A stretch of 64,000 bases of DNA, taken from positions 24,186 to 88,185 of the forward strand of contig NZ_JAFBDI010000003.1 in the NCBI RefSeq assembly GCF_016908145.1. Direction: 5' to 3'. Numbering within the stretch: position 1 is the stretch's first letter; every line of letters begins with the position of its first letter. The notes beneath the pieces were generated by a model. The model was not told the DNA's origin. It was given only the letters and a program-made list of their open reading frames with translations, and did no database searches. Positions 28,218 through 36,830 of this stretch are shown here, piece after piece. This DNA is from Marinitoga litoralis. Its GTDB lineage: Bacteria > Thermotogota > Thermotogae > Petrotogales > Petrotogaceae. A program made the position numbers and the translations under genes.

Positions 28218-29732
28218 ATGAAGAAAGTATTAGTATTATTAGTAGCTTTATTTGCAGTAGCTATGTTTGCTACAACAAATGCAAATGTATCAACAGAAGC
28301 TTGGGTGCAAGGAAGTGTTACATTTACTTTAGGGTTCGACGAAAATGGATTAGATCTTAACTTTAGTCAATATGATAACGATCAAGGCTATACATTGCAC
28401 ACAGGTATTTACGTAACAGTACCTACAGGTGTAAATGCAGATGGTTCAGCAACATTATCTGCAAATGTTTCAGGTGGTTTTGGATTAGATAGCTGGACAA
28501 CATTTGGAATTGATAATATGAGTTATGAGGACGCAAATGTAAAGTTGTATTTAGCTAACTCTCCATATTATGACACATTCTCCTCATACACAGTTGCAAA
28601 TTATGATAATAATTATGATGGTTTAACAGATGCTCCTTTAGGCGCACACTATGCAGAATTAACAGTAAAACCATTAGGATTAGATGTATTATATGTTGAT
28701 TTAAACTCTTCCTATGATGTTACTGATCATTCAACATCTACAAAAGATGCTTCATTCTTAAATTCAGATGTTTTTGCAGCAAAAAAATCTTTAGATCTTG
28801 GAGCATTTGATTTAACAGCTGCAGGTGCATTTTGGGCATCAGCACCAATGGCAAGAACAGCTGGAGTAGCTTTAGGTTATTCAGCAGATTTTAATTTATC
28901 TGGTAAAGATGCTTTAAAAGGATTAGGAATAAATGCAGTATATGGTGCTCAAAGCGCTACAGAAACAGATTTATCAGAAACTGCAATGAGAGTATTTGTA
29001 GATTATTCAAAAGATTTTGAAGCTGGAATTGCGACATTATCTCCATATGTATCCTTTACTTATCAAAAAGGATTAGATAAATTAGCATTAGTAAACCAAG
29101 CATGGTCAGGAGATGCTTCAAATGTTTATGCTTCTTTAAATACTGCTTTAGACTTTGGTTTATCATTAGGTGTAGAAGGAACATACTATTTATCATCAGC
29201 CTCAACACCTGAATATTCAGCATATGTGAGTTATGCACATAAATTTGCTGATTTAGCAAATATTGAAATGTTAAAAGTAACAAGAGCTTGGGATACAACT
29301 GATGTTGCAACAAATGTGTTAAGATTCTCTGCTAAATTATCTGGTTCTCAAACATTCGATACAGTGACTGCAGGATATAGCTTATTTGCAAGAGTTCCAA
29401 ACTTATTGGATAACCCAAGTAAAACATTCTGGTTATATGCAAATCCATATGTAACACTAAAACCTGTAGATAAAGTATCTGTATCAGCTAATTTATATGC
29501 TTATATAAATGCTTCTGATTCTACTGCTGATAAAAAAGATGATTTTGGTTATTCAGTAAATGTTGCTTACAATCCAAATTCTGTTATTGAATTAGGAGCT
29601 CATTTAGGTAATGAAGTAGCTGGGTATTCTTATGATGATGATTTTGGTGATTTCTATTATTACACAGGTAATGCATCCGGATTAGGTGGATACCACTGGT
29701 ATGCATACGTAACAGGTACAGTAGAATTTTAA
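28218..29732 (+). CDS. Beta-barrel outer-membrane (toga) protein, Omp-beta-like
   Basis: The 504-residue protein has a clear signal peptide (KKVLVLLVALFAVAMFA) and a mature part of alternating polar/hydrophobic strands rich in Tyr, Asn, Ser and Thr. It ends with aromatic residues (WYAYVTGTVEF), the C-terminal Phe typical of barrels inserted by BamA. Its position after the SLH coiled-coil gene matches Omp-alpha/Omp-beta organisation in Thermotogota. Codon use is strongly biased, as in highly expressed genes. RBS AAGGAGG. A strong terminator follows. Confidence 0.85.
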   Translation: MKKVLVLLVALFAVAMFATTNANVSTEAWVQGSVTFTLGFDENGLDLNFSQYDNDQGYTLHTGIYVTVPTGVNADGSATLSANVSGGFGLDSWTTFGIDNMSYEDANVKLYLANSPYYDTFSSYTVANYDNNYDGLTDAPLGAHYAELTVKPLGLDVLYVDLNSSYDVTDHSTSTKDASFLNSDVFAAKKSLDLGAFDLTAAGAFWASAPMARTAGVALGYSADFNLSGKDALKGLGINAVYGAQSATETDLSETAMRVFVDYSKDFEAGIATLSPYVSFTYQKGLDKLALVNQAWSGDASNVYASLNTALDFGLSLGVEGTYYLSSASTPEYSAYVSYAHKFADLANIEMLKVTRAWDTTDVATNVLRFSAKLSGSQTFDTVTAGYSLFARVPNLLDNPSKTFWLYANPYVTLKPVDKVSVSANLYAYINASDSTADKKDDFGYSVNVAYNPNSVIELGAHLGNEVAGYSYDDDFGDFYYYTGNASGLGGYHWYAYVTGTVEF

Positions 29733-29750
29733 TAGATAATAATATTATCA

Positions 29751-29777
29751 ATCCCGGCAATTGCCGGGATTTTTTTA
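29751..29777 (+). terminator. Terminator after the porin gene
   Basis: A 20-base perfect palindrome (29751-29770) with CCCGGC/GCCGGG arms is followed by seven T. Confidence 0.92.
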
Positions 29778-29810
29778 GCGGTATTATTTAATTATCACGG
29801 AGGTTTTAAA

Positions 29811-31481
29811 ATGAAAAAAGGAGTTTTTTTATTAATATTCTTTTTTGTTTTCTTCATTTTCTCTTTTGGAATAGATTTTGACATTGATTATTGGTATATT
29901 GATTATAAGCTATTATTAGATGAAAACGGAATCGATATAAAAGATAATCTGGATATTTCGTATAAAATTTCTTTTAGTGATTACTTATTTTCAAAAAAAT
30001 GGGAGTTATCTTTTGAAAATTATAATGGTTTTCCAGAATTTGATGAACTAAAAATTCATTTTAATGATGAATATTCTTTTTTATTTAAATCAAATTATTT
30101 TGGAATCAACTATAAAGATAAAATTACCTTATATTATAAAGACTTATCAGATAATTATGTTGTATCCGAAGATAAATCAAGCAAAAATATTTCTTTTAAT
30201 TTAGAAAATTTATTAAATAATTCAGAATATGGTTTTTTAATAGAAAAATATAAATATAAAAATTTTAGAATTGATTATCTTAATATATATGCAAAAAACA
30301 ATACAAATACTTATTCGAAAGATATTTATTATTTAAATTCAACAACAAAAAACAATGAAATAGAAAGGTTAAATCAATTAAAATCAACATTAGAATATTT
30401 AAAAAATAAATATATCAGTGAATTTTACATTTCTGAACAGGGAACCGATGTTTCTTCAAATTCAACAATTATTGCAATAAACAACTCTATTGAAGAAATT
30501 GATGATCAAATTGAAAGTTTAAATTCTTATTCTCAAAAGGAGAATATAGATACTACATATATTGAAAATGGAATATATTCATACTTAAAATATAATGGCT
30601 TTTATTTTACTGGTATATATTTAAGAAAAGAAAATGAAGAGATTAAAAGTGAAAAAGCGACTCCAATAGAATTAGATGTTGCAGATTATATTAATTTCAA
30701 TAATTCCGAATTAGATATAAATAATATATTGTCATTAAAAAATATCGAAATTGGAAATGAATATAATTATTCATTAGAAAAGGAAATTAAAACAAAAAAA
30801 TATTTAAAGATTGGCTATAAAAATAGATTTAAGGCTTTAAATACTTTTTTCTTGCCTAATATTAAATTTATATGGAAAAAAGATAATACATTGCCTTATT
30901 ATATTTATCCATTAAGTTTAAGTGCAGAATATTTGAATTTTGATTCAATTTATAAGATATATTCGGAAGAAGCAACTACTCTTGTTTTAGGTTCTCAAAT
31001 AACGAAACTATTTGGGAAGAATTCTTTTTATTTAAATTATAACTTAGCAATGGATTTTAATGAAGGTAAAAATTCTTATAATCAAGTATTAGATGGATTT
31101 TTAAGATTCCAATTTGGAAAAAATTATACTAAGTTAGGGTATAAAAATTATACTTTACACTTAGGTGATAAAGAAAATGAGGATATATTTCAAAAATACT
31201 ATTTTGAAGGAGTTTTAATTCCAATAAAAAATATTTATTTAAATACCCAGCTATGGGATTACGGTTATGACAAATTGAAAGATATTGAACATGAAGTTGG
31301 ATACGAAGTTGATATTTATTATAAGTTAAATGAAATGAGAACAGGTTTTGAATTTGGAAATGCTGTTACAGATAAAACAACTAAACTTATTGTTGGTTCT
31401 AAGGATAATCATTATTGGCAATTTTATATCAAAATAGATTTAACACCATCTTCTGAAGAAGCTTTTGAATATAAAGAATAA
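29811..31481 (+). CDS. Putative outer-membrane protein with coiled-coil insert
   Basis: I do not recognise a named family. The 556 residues begin with a signal peptide (KGVFLLIFFFVFFIFSFG). The rest is rich in short amphipathic beta strands with Tyr/Phe/Asn, as in outer-membrane barrels. A Lys/Glu-rich helical stretch (about residues 183-245, including NEIERLNQLKSTLEYLKNK) interrupts the strands and could form a periplasmic coiled coil. The tail is charged and has no terminal aromatic residue. Placed after the Omp-beta-like gene but behind a strong terminator, it has its own GGAGG site and a terminator 7 bases past the stop. Confidence 0.65.
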   Translation: MKKGVFLLIFFFVFFIFSFGIDFDIDYWYIDYKLLLDENGIDIKDNLDISYKISFSDYLFSKKWELSFENYNGFPEFDELKIHFNDEYSFLFKSNYFGINYKDKITLYYKDLSDNYVVSEDKSSKNISFNLENLLNNSEYGFLIEKYKYKNFRIDYLNIYAKNNTNTYSKDIYYLNSTTKNNEIERLNQLKSTLEYLKNKYISEFYISEQGTDVSSNSTIIAINNSIEEIDDQIESLNSYSQKENIDTTYIENGIYSYLKYNGFYFTGIYLRKENEEIKSEKATPIELDVADYINFNNSELDINNILSLKNIEIGNEYNYSLEKEIKTKKYLKIGYKNRFKALNTFFLPNIKFIWKKDNTLPYYIYPLSLSAEYLNFDSIYKIYSEEATTLVLGSQITKLFGKNSFYLNYNLAMDFNEGKNSYNQVLDGFLRFQFGKNYTKLGYKNYTLHLGDKENEDIFQKYYFEGVLIPIKNIYLNTQLWDYGYDKLKDIEHEVGYEVDIYYKLNEMRTGFEFGNAVTDKTTKLIVGSKDNHYWQFYIKIDLTPSSEEAFEYKE

Positions 31482-31486
31482 AAAAA

Positions 31487-31509
31487 CCCCGGAAATAATC
31501 CGGGATTTT
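31487..31509 (+). terminator. Terminator after the 556-residue envelope gene
   Basis: CCCGGA/TCCGGG arms (31488-31493 and 31499-31504) around AATAA, followed by ATTTTT. Confidence 0.85.
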
Positions 31510-31511
31510 TC

Positions 31512-31588
31512 TGGCGGGGACGACGGGACTCGAACCCGCGGCCACCGGTGTGACAGACCGGCATGCTAACCAACTGCACCACGTCCCC
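31512..31588 (-). tRNA. tRNA-Asp(GTC)
   Basis: Read on the minus strand, the 77-nt gene has acceptor arms GGGGACG/CGTCCCC, anticodon loop CTGTCAC with anticodon GTC, T-loop GGTTCGAGTCC and an encoded 3' CCA. Confidence 0.96.
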
Positions 31589-31736
31589 AACCGACAGTTA
31601 TATTTTACCAAAAGAATTATTACAAATCCAGTCATATGTGGTTTCTAAAAAGTGACATGTTTTTTAGTATTTTTTTAAAGAATTATATGTTTTTAATTGA
31701 AAAAATAGAAAAAATCTTCAAAATTAATATTAATGC

Positions 31737-31765
31737 TTGATTTTAACAAAAAAATGTGGTAAAAT
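31737..31765 (+). promoter_or_regulatory. Promoter of the HU gene
   Basis: TTGATT (31737-31742), 17-base spacer, TAAAAT (31760-31765), 43 bases before the HU start. Confidence 0.75.
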
Positions 31766-31807
31766 TCCTGTGAAATGCGTTTATATCAATACTTAGGGGG
31801 TGCGTGT

Positions 31808-32080
31808 ATGAATAAGAAAGAATTAGTTAGTGCATTAGCTGAAAAAGTTAATGTAACAAAGAAAGAAGCAGCATTATTTGTTGATTCTTTTGTTGAAGTT
31901 GTTTCAGATGCTTTAGAAAAAGGTGAAAGCGTTAAAATTGTTGGATTTGGAACATTTGAAGTTGTAGAAAGAAAACCAAGAAAAGGTGTTAATCCACAAA
32001 CAAAAGAAGCTATTGAAATTCCTGGTGGAAAAGTACCTAAATTTAAAGCTGGTAAAGAATTAAAAGAAAAAGTAAAATAA
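31808..32080 (+). CDS. hup: DNA-binding protein HU
   Basis: The 90-residue dimeric nucleoid protein begins MNKKELVSALAEK and contains the beta-arm segment GFGTFEVVERKPRKGVNPQT with the conserved Pro. The true ATG at 31808 follows GGGGGTGCG; the 11 in-frame residues upstream are not used. HU compacts and bends DNA; in Thermotoga it is abundant and protects DNA from heat. Confidence 0.96.
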   Translation: MNKKELVSALAEKVNVTKKEAALFVDSFVEVVSDALEKGESVKIVGFGTFEVVERKPRKGVNPQTKEAIEIPGGKVPKFKAGKELKEKVK

Positions 32081-32113
32081 TTTAAACGGAGCCAAAAAGG
32101 CTCCGTTTAAATT
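32079..32113 (+). terminator. Strong hairpin between hup and crcB
   Basis: A 15-bp perfect stem (32079-32093 with 32099-32113) around AAAAA. Its 3' arm is T-rich but the run is broken, so some read-through into crcB is likely. Confidence 0.75.
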
Positions 32114-32126
32114 TAGGAGGTATTTT

Positions 32127-32504
32127 ATGTCTTTAATATATATTGGATTAGGAGGATTTTTTGGAGCAATATTTAGATATATAGTATCGAAATATATAAA
32201 CACATCTTTCCCTTTAAGTAATATGCCATATGGAACTCTAGTAATTAATATTATAGGTGCATTTATATTGAGTTTTTTAATGTCATTGAGCATATATAAG
32301 TTGGAAATACCTAAAAATTTTATGTTGTTTTTTGCAACGGGATTTATAGGATCATTTACAACGTTCTCAACATTAATGTATGAAACTATTATTCTAAGTG
32401 AAGAGTCATTTAATTTATATTCTTTGATTTATTTAACTTTAAGTATTATGTTAGGGTTATTATTTTCATTTATAGGATATTCTTTGGGGAGGATGGGATC
32501 ATGA
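32127..32504 (+). CDS. crcB: Fluoride channel CrcB/Fluc
   Basis: Fluc proteins are dual-topology fluoride exporters acting as dimers. The 125-residue protein has four hydrophobic helices and the family motifs GGFFGAIFRYIVSKY, MPYGTLVINIIGAF and TGFIGSFTTFSTLMYE (the Phe box and the TTFST sodium site). RBS TAGGAGG. Overlap of four bases with the DUF190 gene. I see no fluoride riboswitch upstream, only the HU terminator. Confidence 0.95.
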   Translation: MSLIYIGLGGFFGAIFRYIVSKYINTSFPLSNMPYGTLVINIIGAFILSFLMSLSIYKLEIPKNFMLFFATGFIGSFTTFSTLMYETIILSEESFNLYSLIYLTLSIMLGLLFSFIGYSLGRMGS

Positions 32505-32821
32505 CATTTTTAAGAGTATATTTAGGAGAAAGCGATCATTGCTCTCATGAACCAGCATATAAGAAAATAGTAAAATTATGTTATGATAAAGGAATAAAAG
32601 GAGTTACTGTTTTAAAAGGAATAATGGGATTTGGAGAAAAACATCATGTTCATAGAGTTGATTTTTTTACATTAAGCGAGGATTTGCCTATAATTATTGA
32701 AGTTATTGATGAAAAAGAGAAAATTTTAGATTTGATAGAAGATATAAAAAAATGTGATTTTGATGGGTTAGTAGTATATTGGGATGTAAATACAATAAGA
32801 ATAAATAAAGAAGCCCATTAA
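32501..32821 (+). CDS. DUF190-family protein, partner of CrcB
   Basis: The 106-residue small soluble protein has the DUF190 features LRVYLGESD, KGIKGVTVLKGIMGFG and the PII-like fold expected from its beta-alpha-beta pattern. DUF190 genes commonly accompany crcB and are thought to help with fluoride tolerance. It begins in the crcB stop (ATGA). Confidence 0.9.
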   Translation: MTFLRVYLGESDHCSHEPAYKKIVKLCYDKGIKGVTVLKGIMGFGEKHHVHRVDFFTLSEDLPIIIEVIDEKEKILDLIEDIKKCDFDGLVVYWDVNTIRINKEAH

Positions 32822-32833
32822 GGGCTCCTTTTT
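32812..32833 (+). terminator. Short terminator after DUF190
   Basis: AGCCC/GGGCT arms around ATTAA, then CCTTTTTAT. The 5-bp stem is weak but well placed; it lies at the tail of the convergent small gene. Confidence 0.55.
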
Positions 32834-32972
32834 ATATATTTATATTATTATTCATATATATTTCTAATGCTTCTTCTTTAAAGTTTTCAACTAATTTGTC
32901 TATTTCGTTTTCTGAAGGTTTATTTTCCATGTATCCTAATTTTTTATTTAAAAATCTGGAAATGATTTTCAT
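32832..32972 (-). CDS. Small 46-residue hypothetical protein
   Basis: I translated this short minus-strand frame: it starts MKIISRFLNKKLGYMENK and continues with acidic/helical sequence (PSENEIDKLVENFKEEALEIY). A strong site, GGGGAGGGAGA, lies just before the ATG, which is why I accept it. A basic N-terminus followed by an amphipathic acidic helix suggests a small regulatory or complex-forming protein. No family is recognised. It is convergent with DUF190. Confidence 0.6.
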   Translation of the reverse strand: MKIISRFLNKKLGYMENKPSENEIDKLVENFKEEALEIYMNNNINI

Positions 32973-33021
32973 TTATCTCCCTCCCCTTGTAATGATTTCA
33001 TATTTATTATATATTTTAAAA

Positions 33022-33041
33022 AATACAATTCGGTTTCCGAA
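33022..33041 (-). terminator. Possible terminator of the MoxR operon
   Basis: Minus-strand TTCGG/CCGAA arms around AAA are followed by TTGTATTTTTT. The 170-base gap between the 46-residue gene and the DUF4129 gene holds nothing else I can name. Confidence 0.4.
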
Positions 33042-33140
33042 CTATTATGTTATGTATTTAAATTCTTTTCATTTATATTAATCAATAAAATTTTAAAGGA
33101 GGAAGAAATATTAATTTAATATTATTGAAATGTAGTATCT

Positions 33141-34490
33141 TTAAATATAAATTTTTTCAAAGTAATTTATACTTTTACTAATAATACTCTTTATTTCATC
33201 CATAGTATAGGTATAATTCTTTTCTCCATATTCTTTAATGACGAATAAATTAGTTAAAAGTTCAAATTCCTTTGGATAATTTATATTTTTTAATAATTCA
33301 TAAGGGGTTAAATGAGAATAAGATTTAAAATATTTATTTCTTATATATTTATAACCTTCATCTATTAAAAAAGGTATATCTTCATCATTAAACTCTTCTA
33401 CAGAGAAATTCTCTATCTTTTTTTCTTCTAATTTTTGTTTATTAAATAATTTTTTTAAGAATATAATAATTGTAATTCCTAAAAGAATTGATATTATTAA
33501 AAAAATCCATTTAATTTCACTATATATTTTAGTATATGCGCTTCTCGGTGAATTAGCAATCTCTCTAAAAACATCAACAATTTTACTAGAAGAGGCAGCG
33601 TTTATATTATTGCTTTTTGTATTTAAAGAGCTTATTTCATTTTCCGCCATAGAAACACGGTCTCTGTTCATATATGCAATGCTTGTACCCATTATAGCCC
33701 AAGCAGAAAAGAAAATTATTATATAAATGATAATTTTTCTTTTTTCTTTTTTTGTAAATAATCTCCAAGTATAAAATGCTGAAATAATAGCAATTAAACC
33801 GCCTATAAAAATATTTATAAAAATTATAGTATCAATAACATTATTATTTTTTTTAATTTGTTCTTTTTCTTCAACAGTAATATTATTGATATATTTCTTT
33901 TTTACTATTTCCAATCGTTCATTTGTTTTAGGCGTTTGAGAGTTAGATAAAGTGTCATTATTATCATTTAATTGAACATCAGAAGAAAAATTTATATTTT
34001 TTATAGGATTATAATAACTACCAAAATTCCATATAGTAAAAATAATAAATATAGAAAAAATGAAAACAATTAATTTCTTATTTTTTTGATCTTTTAATAT
34101 TTCAATTAAAGAAACAATAAAAGTTAAAAGAGGGAAAAATGGATTAATTAAATTTCTTAATAAAATAACTGAAACTAAAAATAAGAATGTATATTTTATA
34201 ACATCCTTTGATTCAAAAGGTAAAAAATATGAAAGAACAACAATAGCAATTAAATTGAAACTATATAACAAATTTTTTGAATCTACAGCATTTAAAAGAA
34301 AAAAAATCCAAGCAAATACTCCAATTAAAGATAAAAAAGCAATATAGTAAGGCATTCCAAATTTTCGTATTCTAATAAATAAAAATGAAAATAAAAATCC
34401 CATTAATAATATAACGATTCCGCTATGCAAATTAAAAGGTACAAAGGTTAAAAAAAGAGATATTAAATAAATTAATCTTTGTCTTTTCAT
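33141..34490 (-). CDS. TgpA-like membrane protein without transglutaminase, DUF4129 C-terminus
   Basis: The 449-residue protein has about six N-terminal membrane helices (1-155), a polar loop (about 155-210), one or two further helices, a second loop, a helix at about 330-350 and a cytoplasmic tail (IPFLIDEGYKYIRNKYFKSYSHLTPYELL) like DUF4129. In many bacteria MoxR and DUF58 genes are followed by a transglutaminase-like TgpA; here that catalytic domain (Cys-His-Asp) is absent. The gene follows DUF58 by 8 bases and is last in the operon. Confidence 0.7.
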   Translation of the reverse strand: MKRQRLIYLISLFLTFVPFNLHSGIVILLMGFLFSFLFIRIRKFGMPYYIAFLSLIGVFAWIFFLLNAVDSKNLLYSFNLIAIVVLSYFLPFESKDVIKYTFLFLVSVILLRNLINPFFPLLTFIVSLIEILKDQKNKKLIVFIFSIFIIFTIWNFGSYYNPIKNINFSSDVQLNDNNDTLSNSQTPKTNERLEIVKKKYINNITVEEKEQIKKNNNVIDTIIFINIFIGGLIAIISAFYTWRLFTKKEKRKIIIYIIIFFSAWAIMGTSIAYMNRDRVSMAENEISSLNTKSNNINAASSSKIVDVFREIANSPRSAYTKIYSEIKWIFLIISILLGITIIIFLKKLFNKQKLEEKKIENFSVEEFNDEDIPFLIDEGYKYIRNKYFKSYSHLTPYELLKNINYPKEFELLTNLFVIKEYGEKNYTYTMDEIKSIISKSINYFEKIYI

Positions 34491-34498
34491 GCTATCAC

Positions 34499-35746
34499 CT
34501 ATATTGTTTCAAAAATTTCAGTTAAAGAGTTATTAGGAGAAATCAATCTAACTATAATATGATTTTCTTCTAATAAAACAGCTTTTTTCTCAAGATCAAT
34601 AGCTTCTATCCTAAACATCTCATGTTCTTTTATATCTAATTTTCCTTCACTTTCAATCCTAAAACCATACGGCATTAATAAAACAATTACCTTTGAGGTT
34701 TTAGCTCTTAATTTTATTAAGTCTGGAATAATACTGTCAGTTAAGTGGATAGAAATTATAATTACAGTATCTTCATATGTAAAAATATCCTTTTCTATAA
34801 CTTCTTCTAATTTATATTTATGATCATTAGTTCCTTCTACACTTGATAAAATATCAAAATAATTAACCCAATCATTTGATGAATGTCTAATTATATCTTT
34901 CCCGATAATAACTAAATTGACATCTTGATGTTTATCTTTTTGATATTTGATAATACTTGCAGTAGCTTTTAGAGCATATTCTTCATATATTTTTCTTTCG
35001 CTTTTCCAAAAAATATTATTTTTTGGTATTCCATCTGGAAGATTTAAATCTACAAACATATATAATTTTCCTGTAGATGTATGAGAATACTTTTTTACCA
35101 TTAATTTATCATATTTAGCAGATATTTTCCAATTTATTCTATTCATAGGTTCATTATTATATTCATCAATATTTTCAACATATGTAACATCTTCTAATAC
35201 TCGTATATTTGATTTTTGACCTGGTAAAAGCTTCTTTAAACTTTCTTTATTAAATTCAGAATAAATAAATTCGGGTAAAACTTCTATAGTTTTTTCAACT
35301 TTTTTTGTTTTCCAAAACTCAAACCCTAAAGGAGTACTATATTTTAAGCTTATATAACCAATTTCCTTTAATCCCCTGCTTCCAAAAGATGTTATAAATA
35401 CTATTTTTTTTCTTTCATTAGCTTTGATTTTAACTTTTTGAAAGGGAGGTTTTAATCTGCTTAATAAATTTGATGGGGATATAGTAACAATAATATCCTC
35501 ATTAGAATTGTTTTTTAGAAAAACTCTATACTCCAGTTCTTCTTCTATAAAACATTTTTCATATTCTAAATCATATGTGATTTCTATATTTTCAAATATT
35601 TTTTTCTTTTGAAAGAATTCATACCACCCTAAACCAACAAAAGTCAATAGCAATATCGTATAATTGCTAAAATAAAAAATATTAAATAATAATGCTACAA
35701 AAGACATTATTATTAATCCTTTTATTTTATAATTCATATTTATCAT
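34499..35746 (-). CDS. DUF58-domain protein
   Basis: The 415-residue protein has two N-terminal hydrophobic segments (about 8-45), a beta-rich middle and the DUF58 signature near 195-235 (NRINWKISAKYDKLMVKKY), followed by a von Willebrand A-like fold with DLNLPDG. DUF58 proteins act with MoxR ATPases in assembly or activation of envelope complexes. The ATG directly follows the MoxR stop (TAGATG). Confidence 0.9.
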   Translation of the reverse strand: MINMNYKIKGLIIMSFVALLFNIFYFSNYTILLLTFVGLGWYEFFQKKKIFENIEITYDLEYEKCFIEEELEYRVFLKNNSNEDIIVTISPSNLLSRLKPPFQKVKIKANERKKIVFITSFGSRGLKEIGYISLKYSTPLGFEFWKTKKVEKTIEVLPEFIYSEFNKESLKKLLPGQKSNIRVLEDVTYVENIDEYNNEPMNRINWKISAKYDKLMVKKYSHTSTGKLYMFVDLNLPDGIPKNNIFWKSERKIYEEYALKATASIIKYQKDKHQDVNLVIIGKDIIRHSSNDWVNYFDILSSVEGTNDHKYKLEEVIEKDIFTYEDTVIIISIHLTDSIIPDLIKLRAKTSKVIVLLMPYGFRIESEGKLDIKEHEMFRIEAIDLEKKAVLLEENHIIVRLISPNNSLTEIFETI

Positions 35747-36679
35747 CTACTTTATTACCTTTACTTCATCTAAAATTTCTTCAATTAATTTATAAGTTGA
35801 TACTTTTTTAATTTTTGCTTCAGCTTTTAAAATTATTCTATGAGATAAAGTATATTTTGCAATTTTCTTAATATCATCAGGAATAACAAAATCTCTATTT
35901 TCTATTGCTGCAATGCTTTTTGATAATTGCATTAAAGCTATAGATCCTCTAGGACTTGCACCAACTTTTATATCCTTATGATTTCTTGTCTTATTTACAA
36001 TATCAACAATATATTTTTTTATTTCATCTGAAACATGTACATTTTTAATTTCTTCTTTTATTTTTTTTATTTCATCGTAATTAGAAACAGATGTTATTTT
36101 ACTAATAGGATGTTCTTTTTCTTGAGAATTAAGCATATTAATTTCATTTTCGATATCTGGATACCCTAAAGAGAGTTTAATCATAAATCTATCTAATTGA
36201 GCTTCTGGTAAAGGGAATGTACCTTCATACTCAATAGGATTTTGAGTAGCTATAACAAAAAAGTTATTATCTAAATTATGAGTTATTCCATCAATAGATA
36301 CTTGATTTTCTGCTAATGATTCTAATAATGCAGATTGTGTCCTAGGAGTTGCTCTATTAATTTCATCACCTAGAAGAATATTAGTAAATATTGGTCCTTT
36401 TTTTAATATAAACTCGTTTTTGTTCTTATCAAAAATATATAAACCAATTAAATCATTAGGTAGTAAATCTGGTGTAAATTGAACTCTTTTAAAATCTAAA
36501 TCAAATGATTTCGCTAAAGCTCTAGCTAACATAGTTTTTCCTGTACCTGGTACATCTTCAAGTAAAACATGACCATTTGAGTAAAATACAGCCAAAACTA
36601 ATTTAATTTCTTCTTCCTTACCTTTAATAACAGTGCTTACATTATTAATGATTTTTTTTGATAAGTCTGACGTAATCAT
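35747..36679 (-). CDS. MoxR-family AAA+ ATPase
   Basis: The 310-residue chaperone-like ATPase has Walker A EDVPGTGKT, Walker B LLGDEINRATPRTQSALLE, sensor 1 VIATQNPIEYEGTFPLPEAQLDRF and the C-terminal lid with GASPRG. I choose the ATG at 36679 after AAAGGAGAA; the longer in-frame start at 36742 would begin inside the terminator of the previous operon. First gene of the MoxR-DUF58-DUF4129 operon. Confidence 0.93.
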   Translation of the reverse strand: MITSDLSKKIINNVSTVIKGKEEEIKLVLAVFYSNGHVLLEDVPGTGKTMLARALAKSFDLDFKRVQFTPDLLPNDLIGLYIFDKNKNEFILKKGPIFTNILLGDEINRATPRTQSALLESLAENQVSIDGITHNLDNNFFVIATQNPIEYEGTFPLPEAQLDRFMIKLSLGYPDIENEINMLNSQEKEHPISKITSVSNYDEIKKIKEEIKNVHVSDEIKKYIVDIVNKTRNHKDIKVGASPRGSIALMQLSKSIAAIENRDFVIPDDIKKIAKYTLSHRIILKAEAKIKKVSTYKLIEEILDEVKVIK

Positions 36680-36727
36680 AATATTCTCCTTTCTGAAAAA
36701 TTTCACTTTAATTATAACATGATATAT

Positions 36728-36752
36728 AAAAAATGCTCCCATAAGGGAGCTA
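36728..36752 (-). terminator. Terminator of the envelope-sensing/ABC operon
   Basis: On the minus strand GCTCCC/GGGAGC arms (36735-36740, 36745-36750) around a 4-base loop run into ATTTTTTATAT. It lies about 80 bases past the ABC permease gene. Confidence 0.85.
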
Positions 36753-36830
36753 AATCATTTATTTATCTATTTTAAGGGGTTGTACCATAATTATACAATT
36801 CAATACTTAGAAAACACTTAGAAAAATATT

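Noticed and set aside
32081..32126. Fluoride riboswitch before crcB
   Set aside because: The space is too short and is filled by the HU terminator hairpin; no crcB-motif features are visible.
33082..33140. Orphan GGAGG at 33098 suggesting a small plus-strand gene
   Set aside because: No start codon at a useful distance; the frames after it close within a few codons.
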